This document shows, in pieces, positions 44,805 to 53,243 of a stretch of 64,000 nucleotides of DNA. This DNA comes from Afifella marina DSM 2698 (lineage in GTDB: Bacteria > Pseudomonadota > Alphaproteobacteria > Rhizobiales > Afifellaceae), in assembly GCF_900102695.1 (NCBI RefSeq), contig NZ_FMVW01000006.1, positions 124,001-188,000 on the forward strand. The letters run 5' to 3'. Position numbers and translations under genes: made by a program. The notes below the pieces were generated by a model. That model was not told where the DNA came from and made no database searches. It worked only from the letters and a program-made list of their open reading frames with translations. How positions within the stretch are numbered: the stretch's first letter is position 1; each line of letters begins with the position of its first letter.

Positions 44805-46433
44805 TCACATGCCGAAAGGCATGCGCAGCTCGATGAGGGCCGCCCGACCGCTGTCGCGTGCACGCCGCAATGACACGGGCAGGTCTGATAAGTTCGAGGG
44901 ACGTTCGAAGACGAGACCGTAAGCCTTTGCGACAGAGTCAAAATCGGGCGGAGTCGGCTTCACGCCTTCCGGCACAATGCCACGCTCGACCATGAACGTC
45001 TCGATCTCGCGGAAGCCGAAATTGTTCCAGACGACGAAGATCACAGGCGTTCCGGCATCGATGGCGGAGCCGAGCTCGGCGAGCGAGAATTGCAGGCCAC
45101 CGTCGCCCAGAAGCGCCACGACCGGCCGCTCAGGATCTGCGATCGCTGCGCCGATCGCAGCCGGCACGCCATAGCCGAGAGCGCCGAAGCCGGTTGCGGA
45201 ATTGAACCAGCCTCCGGGCGTATCGATGTCGCAATAGAGATTGCCGGCATAGACGGGCTGCGTGCTGTCGCCGACGAAAAGAGCGCCTGGCAGGGTCTCG
45301 CGGATCGTATCGAGGATCGCGACCTCTCCGCGATAGGCTTCTCCGATCTCTTCGAAGGCTGCCGCTCGGAGCCTGCACGCGATGTCACGACCGCTTCGCT
45401 CGCCGCTGATCTTTGCCTCGGCGAGAGCACTGCAAAGCTCGACCACGGTGGCGCGTGCATCTGCGAGAATCACCATATCTGCACGGGGCCCGCGAGCGAG
45501 CTGACCAGCGTCAATATCGACACGCACGAGACCTTTAAGCTCGGGAAAGCCGCCGTCCTCATAGACATCGAAATCCGTCGGGCCCATCTCGCTGCCGAGC
45601 GCCAGGACCGCATCGCATTCGGCCAGGAAGGTGCGCACGGCTTTGAGGCTCGGGCTTGCCGGCACGCGCAAGGGGTGGCCGGAGAGAAGACCGCGGGCAT
45701 TCGCCGTCGTCACCACCGGCGCGTCGAGCCGTTCCGCCAGCGCCGTCACCTCTTGAGTGGCACGTTTTGTGCCGCCACCAGCGATGATCGCGGGCCGCCG
45801 CGCGGCGGACAAGAGCCGGGCGGCGGCTTCAAGATCGGTCGCTCCGGGATGCGGATGCGACGGCAGGGCCGGCAGGCGGGCGGGATGCGTGGCCACCCGC
45901 TCCTGCATGACATCGACCGGGATCTCGATATGGACCGGCCCGGGCCTGCCCGAATGCAGGATTGCAAAGGCCCTCGCCATCACGTCGGGAAGATCGGAGG
46001 CCGACAAAAGCGTGTGGGACAAGAGCGCGAAGCTTGCCATCATCGCGCGCTGGTCCGGCAATTCATGCAACGCGCCGCGGCCATGACCAAGCGACGCCCG
46101 GCGGCCGACGCCGGAAATCACCAGCATCGGGATGGAATCCGCTCGGGCCTGCGCCATCGCCGTGATGGTATTGGTGAGGCCCGGCCCGGTGATGACGAGG
46201 CAGACGCCGGGCTTGCCACTGACCCTCGCATAGCCGTCCGCCATGAAGCCTGCGCCCTGCTCGTGGCGGGGCGTGACGTGTCGGATCTTCGAGCCTGCAA
46301 GACCGCGGTAGAGCTCGGCCGTATGGACGCCGGGAATGCCGAAGACGACGTCAACGTCGTGCTTTTCCAGAAGCGCGATCAGCGCCTCGCCCGTGCTTGC
46401 CGCCATGTTTTCTTGCGTCACCTGAGCGTTCAT
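44805..46433 (-). CDS. aruI: ThDP-dependent 2-ketoarginine decarboxylase (AruI-like)
   Basis: This is a thiamine-diphosphate enzyme of the acetolactate synthase family (542 residues). The ThDP-binding GDGGLQFSLAEL...NN motif is near residue 445, the catalytic Glu is in RHEQGAGFMADGYAR, and the three-domain layout is complete. It is assigned as 5-guanidino-2-oxopentanoate decarboxylase because it is coupled to an AruH-like transaminase. Acetolactate synthase itself is less likely, since no regulatory subunit is nearby. It overlaps aruH by 4 bp (ATGA). Confidence 0.85.
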   Translation of the reverse strand: MNAQVTQENMAASTGEALIALLEKHDVDVVFGIPGVHTAELYRGLAGSKIRHVTPRHEQGAGFMADGYARVSGKPGVCLVITGPGLTNTITAMAQARADSIPMLVISGVGRRASLGHGRGALHELPDQRAMMASFALLSHTLLSASDLPDVMARAFAILHSGRPGPVHIEIPVDVMQERVATHPARLPALPSHPHPGATDLEAAARLLSAARRPAIIAGGGTKRATQEVTALAERLDAPVVTTANARGLLSGHPLRVPASPSLKAVRTFLAECDAVLALGSEMGPTDFDVYEDGGFPELKGLVRVDIDAGQLARGPRADMVILADARATVVELCSALAEAKISGERSGRDIACRLRAAAFEEIGEAYRGEVAILDTIRETLPGALFVGDSTQPVYAGNLYCDIDTPGGWFNSATGFGALGYGVPAAIGAAIADPERPVVALLGDGGLQFSLAELGSAIDAGTPVIFVVWNNFGFREIETFMVERGIVPEGVKPTPPDFDSVAKAYGLVFERPSNLSDLPVSLRRARDSGRAALIELRMPFGM

Positions 46434-47629
46434 GCCCAGCCGCCTGCCCTTTTCGGCGCCACCGCATTCTCGGCAAAGCGGGCAATGCGGGTACAGGCCT
46501 CTTCCATTCGCTCATCGGGCACCGTCAGGCTCACGCGCACGAAGCCCCGCGCTTCCTCGCCAAAAGAGGCTCCGGGCATGACGGCCACGCCTTCGCTCTC
46601 CAGGAGACCCCAGGCGAAATCCTCGCCGCTCAGGCCGCTGTCGCGCACGTCGAGGAGAATGAACATGCCGCCCTCCGGCATGATCGGACGCGCACCGGTC
46701 GTATTCCCGAGGAAGGTCGTCACGAATTGCGCCCGGCGGTGATACGCCTCGCGCATCCGTGCTGCCGCGGGCGACGGGCGTGACAAGGCATAGGCCGTCA
46801 TATCGGCGATAAAGGGCTGGCCGCCGAAGAGCATCGTTTCGGAAACCGGCAGAAGGCGAGAGCAGAATTCCTTAGGGCCGATGGCCCAGCCGCTGCGAAA
46901 GCCCGGCGCGGCATGCGATTTGGAAATCGAGGAAAGAGCAATGGTGCGCTCTGCCAGTTCGGGGATGTCGAAGGGCGAAGCGAATGCGCCTTCAAAAACG
47001 AGTTCCTCGTAGACTTCGTCAGAGACGATCCAGAGATCGTGGCGGCGGCAGACCTCGCCGATCGCCTCAAGCTCGTCACGGCTCAGGACGGCGCCCGTCG
47101 GATTGTGCGGCGAGTTGAGAAGAAGAACCCGACAGCGCGGCGTGATCGCCTTTTCGAGATCCGCCGGGTCAAGGTGAAAGCGGTTGCGCGCATAAAGCGG
47201 CACGGAGCGCAGTTCGGCTCCGTTTGCCCGGATAACCCCTTCATAGGTCGCGTAGAGCGGATCGGCGACGAGCACTTCATCGCCCGTTTCGACGAGCCCC
47301 GTCATAACCGCGAAGAGCGCCGTCTGCGTGCCCGGAAAACACAATACGTTTTCCGGCGTGACCGTACGCCCGGACCGGCTTGTGTATTTCTCGGCCAGGA
47401 TGTCGAGAAGCGCCGGATCGCCGCGCCCAGCCGAATAGCGTGTGCGGCCGGCATGCATGGCGCGGCTGCATTCGTCCAAGAGCTCCTTCTCCGGCGGGAT
47501 GTCAGGCTCGCCGATCGTCAACTCCAGAACCTCCGCGCCTTCTGCCGCCATGGCTCGAGCGCGGAAGTGGACGGCCCATTTGCCCGAGCCGAGATCGGCG
47601 AGCCGCTCCGTGATGGAGGCGTAGCGCAT
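46430..47629 (-). CDS. aruH: Arginine-pyruvate transaminase (AruH-like)
   Basis: This class I PLP aminotransferase has 399 residues. The PLP Lys is in SSISKSHAAPGFRSGW and the substrate-binding NSPHNPTGAVLS segment is intact. Its sequence pattern from N- to C-terminus follows AruH of pseudomonads (MRY start, GDEVLVADPLYATYEGV, PEGGMFILLDVR), which converts arginine with pyruvate to 2-ketoarginine and alanine. Together with AruI it forms the arginine transaminase pathway. It is the first gene of a minus-strand pair. Confidence 0.85.
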   Translation of the reverse strand: MRYASITERLADLGSGKWAVHFRARAMAAEGAEVLELTIGEPDIPPEKELLDECSRAMHAGRTRYSAGRGDPALLDILAEKYTSRSGRTVTPENVLCFPGTQTALFAVMTGLVETGDEVLVADPLYATYEGVIRANGAELRSVPLYARNRFHLDPADLEKAITPRCRVLLLNSPHNPTGAVLSRDELEAIGEVCRRHDLWIVSDEVYEELVFEGAFASPFDIPELAERTIALSSISKSHAAPGFRSGWAIGPKEFCSRLLPVSETMLFGGQPFIADMTAYALSRPSPAAARMREAYHRRAQFVTTFLGNTTGARPIMPEGGMFILLDVRDSGLSGEDFAWGLLESEGVAVMPGASFGEEARGFVRVSLTVPDERMEEACTRIARFAENAVAPKRAGGWA

Positions 47630-47674
47630 GTCGTTTCTACCTTCTTGTTTGGCGTTATGGCTGGCTTGCTGGAG

Positions 47675-48418
47675 TCATGACTGAGCGAGACTGAGGCCGA
47701 GGAGCGCCTCGACGGCTTCGATACCGGCAGCGACCAATTCGTCTTCGGCGAACATGTCTTCCGCCAGGCAGCGCTCGACCCAAAGCCCATCGATGACGGC
47801 ATTGATCTGGATCGCGAGGCGCACGCGCTCCGCAGCCTCCGCTTCGCGCCCGATTTCGGCGAACAAGGAGGCGATGAGATCCTCCAACTCACGGCGAAAC
47901 TGCAAGTAACCAGCCCGGTGAATTGCCGCCATGGCGGGATCGACATGGATGAGGCTGATGAACGTCGCCCAAAGCGACAGGGCGCGCGGGTCGGCGACCG
48001 GCGGCGTCAAATTGGCGGCAATGAAGTGGCGCAGCCGGCTTTTCGCGCTGCCCTCGGTGGTGGCGATCGCCGCTTTCGCGGCTTCCGTCATGCCCTCCAT
48101 GACGGATTGATAGGCCGCTTCGATCAGCTGGGTCTTGCCGGAGAAATAATGCCGGATGAGGCCATTGGTGACGCCGGCGCGGGCGGCGACCTCGCGCACG
48201 GTGATCCCTTTGAGGCCCTTTTCGGCGATGAGATCGAGCGTCGCCTGGATCAAGGCGTGGCGCCGCTCGTCCTGTGTCCCGCGCCTGAAGCTTCGCCGGG
48301 TCACGGGGCCCGACCGTTTGCCGGAAGGCCCCGAGACCTCGCCACCGGCGGGCACGTTATCACCGTCGCGAGCCGTCCCATCCTGGGTGAAGAGCGCAGT
48401 TTTGTCCGTCCAGTACAT
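47675..48418 (-). CDS. TetR-family transcriptional regulator (BetI-like)
   Basis: It has a TetR helix-turn-helix (GLKGITVREVAARAGVTNGL, then IRHYFSGKTQLIEAAY) preceded by an unusual N-terminal stretch of about 40 residues rich in Gly, Pro and Arg. The C-terminal ligand domain resembles BetI-type regulators. I prefer the ATG at 48418 (247 aa); the frame from 48478 starts inside the inverted repeat that is its probable operator. It lies between aruHI and the amino acid transporter operon and may control both. Confidence 0.87.
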   Translation of the reverse strand: MYWTDKTALFTQDGTARDGDNVPAGGEVSGPSGKRSGPVTRRSFRRGTQDERRHALIQATLDLIAEKGLKGITVREVAARAGVTNGLIRHYFSGKTQLIEAAYQSVMEGMTEAAKAAIATTEGSAKSRLRHFIAANLTPPVADPRALSLWATFISLIHVDPAMAAIHRAGYLQFRRELEDLIASLFAEIGREAEAAERVRLAIQINAVIDGLWVERCLAEDMFAEDELVAAGIEAVEALLGLSLAQS

Positions 48419-48469
48419 GTCGATTTCGGCGAATCCGCCGCCACCCGCTTGGCCATGAGCGCATTTATG

Positions 48470-48494
48470 CACTTGCATAACTATCGTGCAAGTG
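48470..48494. promoter_or_regulatory. Probable TetR operator
   Basis: A perfect 8-bp inverted repeat CACTTGCA/TGCAAGTG (48470-48477, 48487-48494) with a 9-bp spacer lies between the TetR gene and the divergent transporter operon. Size and place suit a TetR dimer site. Confidence 0.65.
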
Positions 48495-48670
48495 TATCAA
48501 TTCGGCCCTCGGCTTCGGTCGGGACACACTCCGATCTCTCACGAAAGGAATGGACCAATCACTGGCTTCTCGAACGCGCTCATACGAGCCTCGCGGCGGT
48601 TTCGGCGTTTGACGCCGCCCCGGTTTGAAGATCTGATCCCCGCTTCGAATGCGGCTTTGGGGACAGGCCA

Positions 48671-49489
48671 GTGATCCAGGAAGACGTGCCAGCGTCGGGC
48701 ACAACTGCGGCGCCGTCCGCGGAGCGCGCTGAAGTCGTTCGCGTCGAGAACCTGCACAAATCCTTCGGCAGTCTCGAAGTTCTGAAGGGGATTTCTTTCA
48801 CGGCCCAGGAAGGCGACGTGATCGCCATCATCGGCGGGTCGGGATCGGGGAAATCGACGCTTCTTCGCTGCATCAACATGCTGGAGCACCCGACCGCAGG
48901 CAGCGTCAGCGTGCACGGCGAAACCATCGCCATGAAGAGCGATGGCGACGGCGGCCTCGTACCTGCCGACCGGCGCCAGGTGCAGCGCATCCGCACGCGT
49001 CTCGCCATGGTCTTCCAGAGCTTCAATCTCTGGCAGCACATGACGCTTCTCGGCAACGTCATCGAAGTGCCCGTCCATGTTCTCGGCGTACCCAAGGGCG
49101 AAGCCGTGGAGCGGGCGCGCGCCCTCCTCGACCGCGTCGGTCTGAGCGACAAGGAAGACGTCTATCCGGCTTTCCTGTCCGGCGGGCAGCAGCAGCGTGC
49201 CGCGATCGCACGCGCGCTCGCCATTCAGCCGGAGGTGATGCTTTTCGATGAACCCACCTCAGCGCTCGATCCAGAGCTTGTCGGCGAAGTCCTCTCCGTC
49301 ATTCGCGACCTCGCGCATGAGCGCCGGACGATGGTTCTCGTCACCCACGAGATGAGCTTCGCCCGTGAGGTGGCCAGTCATATCATCTTTCTTGCGGACG
49401 GAGAGATCGAAGAAGAAGGCCAGCCGGAAGCCATCTTCGACAATCCAAAATCTGAGCGTCTGCAAAAGTTCATCGGATCAATTCAATAG
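48671..49489 (+). CDS. Basic amino acid ABC transporter ATPase (HisP/AotP type)
   Basis: This is the ATPase of a polar amino acid importer (272 residues). Walker A is GGSGSGKST, the signature LSGGQQQRAAIARAL, Walker B VMLFDEPTSALDPE. The sequence is HisP/GlnQ-like (FGSLEVLKGISFTAQEGD, FQSFNLWQHMTLLGNV). The start is GTG at 48671 with GGGGAC upstream. It opens the operon that includes the binding protein and two permeases, and is divergent from the TetR gene. Arginine or ornithine is the likely cargo. Confidence 0.93.
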   Translation: MIQEDVPASGTTAAPSAERAEVVRVENLHKSFGSLEVLKGISFTAQEGDVIAIIGGSGSGKSTLLRCINMLEHPTAGSVSVHGETIAMKSDGDGGLVPADRRQVQRIRTRLAMVFQSFNLWQHMTLLGNVIEVPVHVLGVPKGEAVERARALLDRVGLSDKEDVYPAFLSGGQQQRAAIARALAIQPEVMLFDEPTSALDPELVGEVLSVIRDLAHERRTMVLVTHEMSFAREVASHIIFLADGEIEEEGQPEAIFDNPKSERLQKFIGSIQ

Positions 49490-49549
49490 CGGCGATGTGC
49501 CGGAGCCTCACGCCGGCCGTCACCGCACCAAGCAAGAAGGGAACTCCTC

Positions 49550-50323
49550 ATGCACCGTATTCTCACACGCCTCGCCGCAGCGGCGGCCGTCGTCGTCCTT
49601 GGAGCGGGCGCTGCCAGCGCCGAGACCAAGGTCGGCATCGCCGCCGAACCCTATCCGCCATTCACGGTCCCGGATGCCGCCGGCAATTGGTCCGGATGGG
49701 AGATCGAAATCATGGATGCGCTGTGCGAAGAGGCAAAACTCGATTGCACCATCGTGCCGACAGCGTGGGACGGCATCATTCCGGCCCTCACTTCGGGCAA
49801 AATCGACATGATCATCGGCTCCATGTCGATCACCGAAGAGCGTCTCAAGGTGATCGATTTCAGCGACAAATACTACAACACGCCGACGGCCATCATCGGC
49901 CTCAAGGAGGTGGAGATCGAGCCCACCAATGAGAGCCTTTCGGGCAAGCTTCTCGGCGTGCAGCGCTCGACCATCCACGAAAACTACGTCCGCAAGCATT
50001 TTCCCGACGCCGAGGTGAAAACCTATCAGACGCAGGACGAGGCCAACCAAGATCTTGTGGCCGGCCGCCTCGATGCCGTCCAGGCGGATTCCCTCGCGCT
50101 CGCAACCTTCCTGGAATCCGATTCCGGCAAGGCGTGCTGCGACATGAAGGGCGAGGTCGAGCCCGACGAGGAGATTCTTGGACCGGGCGTTGGCGTGGGC
50201 ATTCGCCAAGGCGACACCGAGCTCAAGGAGAAGCTCAACAAGGCGATTGCCGCGATCCGCGAGAACGGCACCTACGAGAAGATCTCCGAGAAATATTTCG
50301 ACTTCGACATCTACGGAAAGTGA
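49550..50323 (+). CDS. Arginine/ornithine-type periplasmic binding protein (AotJ/ArgT-like)
   Basis: This binding protein (257 residues) has a signal peptide ending at GAASA near residue 24. The mature protein shows the amino acid binding pattern (VGIAAEPYPPFTVPDAAG, GWEIEIMDALCEE, MSITEERLKVIDFSDKYY) of the lysine/arginine/ornithine group. A hairpin with TTTT follows at 50342-50370, so it is probably made in excess over the permeases. Confidence 0.92.
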   Translation: MHRILTRLAAAAAVVVLGAGAASAETKVGIAAEPYPPFTVPDAAGNWSGWEIEIMDALCEEAKLDCTIVPTAWDGIIPALTSGKIDMIIGSMSITEERLKVIDFSDKYYNTPTAIIGLKEVEIEPTNESLSGKLLGVQRSTIHENYVRKHFPDAEVKTYQTQDEANQDLVAGRLDAVQADSLALATFLESDSGKACCDMKGEVEPDEEILGPGVGVGIRQGDTELKEKLNKAIAAIRENGTYEKISEKYFDFDIYGK

Positions 50324-50341
50324 GCGGCTCGCTCGCAGCTT

Positions 50342-50370
50342 GGGGAGTGGGCAACCGCCCCTCCCCTTTT
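50342..50370 (+). terminator. Attenuating hairpin after the binding-protein gene
   Basis: GGGGAGTGGGC pairs with GCCCCTCCCC with one bulged base, then TTTT. Placed inside the operon, it would cut read-through into the permease genes. Confidence 0.6.
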
Positions 50371-50489
50371 CCGCCCGGTTTCTGTCCCCGCAGGTCGCAC
50401 CCCGCCTGAAAAGGCATGCCGCTTGCTAGAAGCCAGGTGCGGTCACGCGGCCGTGCCAGCACCGATGCGCCACTTCCAACCGTAATGTA

Positions 50490-51203
50490 ATGGGTCCTTT
50501 AGAACTTCTTGCCTTTTCTCCGCCCGGCTGGGGCGGAGTCCTCTTGCGCGCTCTCCTGACCTCGCTCGAAGTCGCCGCCGGCGGCTATCTGGTGGGGCTC
50601 CTGATCGGCGTCGGTGGCGCTTTCGGAAAGCTCTACGGCGGACCGATCCTGCGCGATCTCCTCGAAGCCTACACGACGATTATCCGCGCCGTTCCCGAAC
50701 TCGTCCTCATCGTCCTTGTCTATTACGCAGGCACCGATCTCCTGAACCGCCTGATGGCAGCCCTCGGCTACGCTCGCCTCGACATTTCGGGCATGGCGGC
50801 CGGCATCGCCGTCATCGGTCTTGTCCAGGGCGCCTACTCGACCGAGGTCCTTCGTGGCGCCATCAAGGCCGTGCCTGCCGGACAGATCGAAACGGCACGC
50901 GCCTATGGCATGCCGCCGTTTCTCCTCGTGCGCCGCATCACCCTGCCCGCCATGCTTCCGCACGCCATTCCGGGACTTGCCAATCTCTGGCTGATCGCCA
51001 CCAAGGACACGGCCCTTCTCGCCGTCGTCGGCTTCACGGAACTGACGCTCGCGACACGCCAGGCCGGCGGTGCAACGCGCGAATACATGCTCTTCTTCTG
51101 CGCCGCGGGGCTGCTCTATCTGATGGTGAGCCTCGTCTCCAATGTCGTCATCGCACTCATCGAGCGACGGGCAAGGCGCGGCATGCCGGGTTTCTCCTCA
51201 TGA
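50490..51203 (+). CDS. Basic amino acid ABC transporter permease 1 (HisQ/AotQ type)
   Basis: This permease has 237 residues and about five predicted membrane segments. The EAA-like loop is ETARAYGMPPFLLVRRITLP near residue 131. The ATG has no clear ribosome site, perhaps relying on read-through. The end overlaps the next permease by 4 bp (ATGA). It forms the channel with the HisM-type partner. Confidence 0.92.
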   Translation: MGPLELLAFSPPGWGGVLLRALLTSLEVAAGGYLVGLLIGVGGAFGKLYGGPILRDLLEAYTTIIRAVPELVLIVLVYYAGTDLLNRLMAALGYARLDISGMAAGIAVIGLVQGAYSTEVLRGAIKAVPAGQIETARAYGMPPFLLVRRITLPAMLPHAIPGLANLWLIATKDTALLAVVGFTELTLATRQAGGATREYMLFFCAAGLLYLMVSLVSNVVIALIERRARRGMPGFSS

Positions 51204-52045
51204 GGGAAGACAATGCCGAAGCCGTGCACGCCATGGCCGACATCATCGACCCGCAGAAGGACAAGGCGGCGAAAAGCGAAAACTGGCTGAAGCCGCACCG
51301 CATCGTGCTGCTTCTGCTGGCCGCTCTCATGGTCGCCCTCATGGCGTTCAATATGCGCTGGGACTGGCTGCCGCTTTATTGGACGGAAATGCTGGGCGGA
51401 TTGTGGGTCACGCTCGCCCTTCTCGTCAGCAGCAGCATCCTCGGCTTTGCGATGGCGGTGCCTCTCGGTCTCGCACAAGTCTCTGGCCCCGCTCCTTTGG
51501 CGTGGGCCGCCCGCGGCTTCTGCACCATGATCCGCGGCACGCCTCTGCTCCTGCAGCTCTGGCTTCTCTATTACGGGCTCGGCTCGTTGTTTCCGCAGAT
51601 CCCGTGGATCCGCGGTTCCTTCATCTGGCCCTATCTGCGCGAGGCCTGGCCTTATGCGCTCGCCTCGCTCACCATCTCCTTTGCGGGTTATGAGGGAGAG
51701 GTGATGCGCGGGGCGCTTGCCGGCGTGCCGAAAGGTGAGCTCGAAGCCGCACGCGCATACGGTATGAGCCGCTTCACCGTGCTGCGCCGTATCTGGCTGC
51801 CGCGCGCCATCCAGCGCGCTCTGCCGACCTTGAACGGCGAGATCGTCCTGCAATTGAAGGCGACGCCGCTTGTTGCCACGATCACCGTCATCGACCTTTA
51901 TGCGGTGATCAGCGACGTGCGCCAGGACACCTACATCATCTACGAGCCACTTCTCTTTCTGGCTTTCATCTATCTCTGCCTGACCGGCCTTCTGGTCGCC
52001 GGTTTCCGCTATCTCGAAAATCGCATCCCCACCCGAGGAGTGTGA
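51200..52045 (+). CDS. Basic amino acid ABC transporter permease 2 (HisM/AotM type)
   Basis: This permease has 281 residues, with a soluble N-terminal stretch of about 30 residues before the first membrane segment. The EAA-like loop is EAARAYGMSRFTVLRRIWLP near residue 183. The ATG at 51200 overlaps the stop of the first permease; an in-frame ATG at 51233 is possible. It is followed directly by the M20 amidohydrolase gene. Confidence 0.92.
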   Translation: MREDNAEAVHAMADIIDPQKDKAAKSENWLKPHRIVLLLLAALMVALMAFNMRWDWLPLYWTEMLGGLWVTLALLVSSSILGFAMAVPLGLAQVSGPAPLAWAARGFCTMIRGTPLLLQLWLLYYGLGSLFPQIPWIRGSFIWPYLREAWPYALASLTISFAGYEGEVMRGALAGVPKGELEAARAYGMSRFTVLRRIWLPRAIQRALPTLNGEIVLQLKATPLVATITVIDLYAVISDVRQDTYIIYEPLLFLAFIYLCLTGLLVAGFRYLENRIPTRGV

Positions 52046-53215
52046 ATGGGTATCGCGCCTGACTTCAGCAACGACCTGCCCGACATCGTCGCCATGCGGC
52101 ATGAGCTGCACCGTCATCCCGAGCTCGGCCTCGAAGAGGAATGGACGTCCGCCTACGTCGCAGAAAAGCTTAAGGCCCTCGGCTACGAGGTGCATCGCGG
52201 GCTTGCGAAGACGGGCGTTGTCGCGACCCTGAAGAATGGCTCGGCAAAACGTGCGGTCGGCCTGCGCGCCGATTTCGACGCCTTGCCGATCCAGGAAAAG
52301 ACCGGCCTTCCCTACCAGAGCGAAATTCCCAACCGCATGCATGCCTGCGGTCACGACGGCCACACGGCGATGCTTCTCGGCGCGGCGAAGCGGCTTGCTG
52401 AGCGAAGGAATTTCGACGGCACCGTGCATCTCATCTTCCAGCCGGCGGAAGAGAATTTCGGCGGAGCCAAGATGATGGTCGACGAAGGGCTCTTCGAGCT
52501 TTTCCCCTGCGACGCCGTCTTTGCGCTTCACAACGAGCCGAAGATTCCGTTCGGCCAGTTCGCGCTCAAAGAGGGGCCGATCATGGCGGCGGTCGACGAA
52601 GCGCGCATCGTCGTCACCGGCCGCGGAGGCCATGGCGCGCATCCTGAGGACACGGTCGATCCGATCGTTGCCGCCTCCTCCATCGTCATGGCCCTGCAGA
52701 CGATCGTCGCCCGCAACACGCATCCGATCGACCCCGCCGTCATCACGGTCGGCTCCATCCACGGCGGCTCGGCAAGCAACATCATCCCTGAGAGCGCGGA
52801 ACTCGTCGTCGGCATCCGCTCCTTCGACGAGGCGACGCGCGACCTCCTGGAAGAGAAGATCCGCCTGATCGCGACACGCCAGGCGGAGAGTTTTGGCGCA
52901 AGCGCTGAGATCGACTATCTCAGGAGCTACGACGCCACCATCAACGATCCGGCTGAAACGGACTTCCTCCGCGCCCAGGCGATCCGTTTCGCGGGTGCCG
53001 AGAACGTCACCGATCTTGCCCGTCCCTTCATGGGCTCGGAGGACTTCGCCTATATGTTAAAGGCCTGTCCGGGCAGCTATTTCTTTCTCGGGACCGGGCG
53101 AGGACCAGACGATCCGCCGCTGCATCACCCGTCCTTCGACTTCAACGACGACATTCTGGCGACCGGCGTCGCTTTCTGGACGGAACTCGCCGAGGCCTTT
53201 CTGAGCCGGGCCTGA
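52046..53215 (+). CDS. M20-family amidohydrolase/aminoacylase
   Basis: This is a metal-dependent amidohydrolase of the hippurate hydrolase/aminoacylase group (389 residues). The metal ligands are in CGHDGHTAM, with QPAEE as the catalytic Glu segment. It probably cleaves an N-acyl amino acid. In this cluster it could act on N-acyl-arginine or ornithine, or on a guanidino acid intermediate, though no known GbuA-like (ureohydrolase) motif is present. It begins one base after the preceding stop (TGAATG). Confidence 0.88.
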   Translation: MGIAPDFSNDLPDIVAMRHELHRHPELGLEEEWTSAYVAEKLKALGYEVHRGLAKTGVVATLKNGSAKRAVGLRADFDALPIQEKTGLPYQSEIPNRMHACGHDGHTAMLLGAAKRLAERRNFDGTVHLIFQPAEENFGGAKMMVDEGLFELFPCDAVFALHNEPKIPFGQFALKEGPIMAAVDEARIVVTGRGGHGAHPEDTVDPIVAASSIVMALQTIVARNTHPIDPAVITVGSIHGGSASNIIPESAELVVGIRSFDEATRDLLEEKIRLIATRQAESFGASAEIDYLRSYDATINDPAETDFLRAQAIRFAGAENVTDLARPFMGSEDFAYMLKACPGSYFFLGTGRGPDDPPLHHPSFDFNDDILATGVAFWTELAEAFLSRA

Positions 53216-53243
53216 GTTGCGACCGCACACCGACGAGATCTCA

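Noticed and set aside
44805-46433. Acetolactate synthase for branched-chain amino acid synthesis
   Set aside because: No regulatory subunit or ilvC nearby, and direct coupling to an AruH-like transaminase favours 2-ketoarginine decarboxylase.
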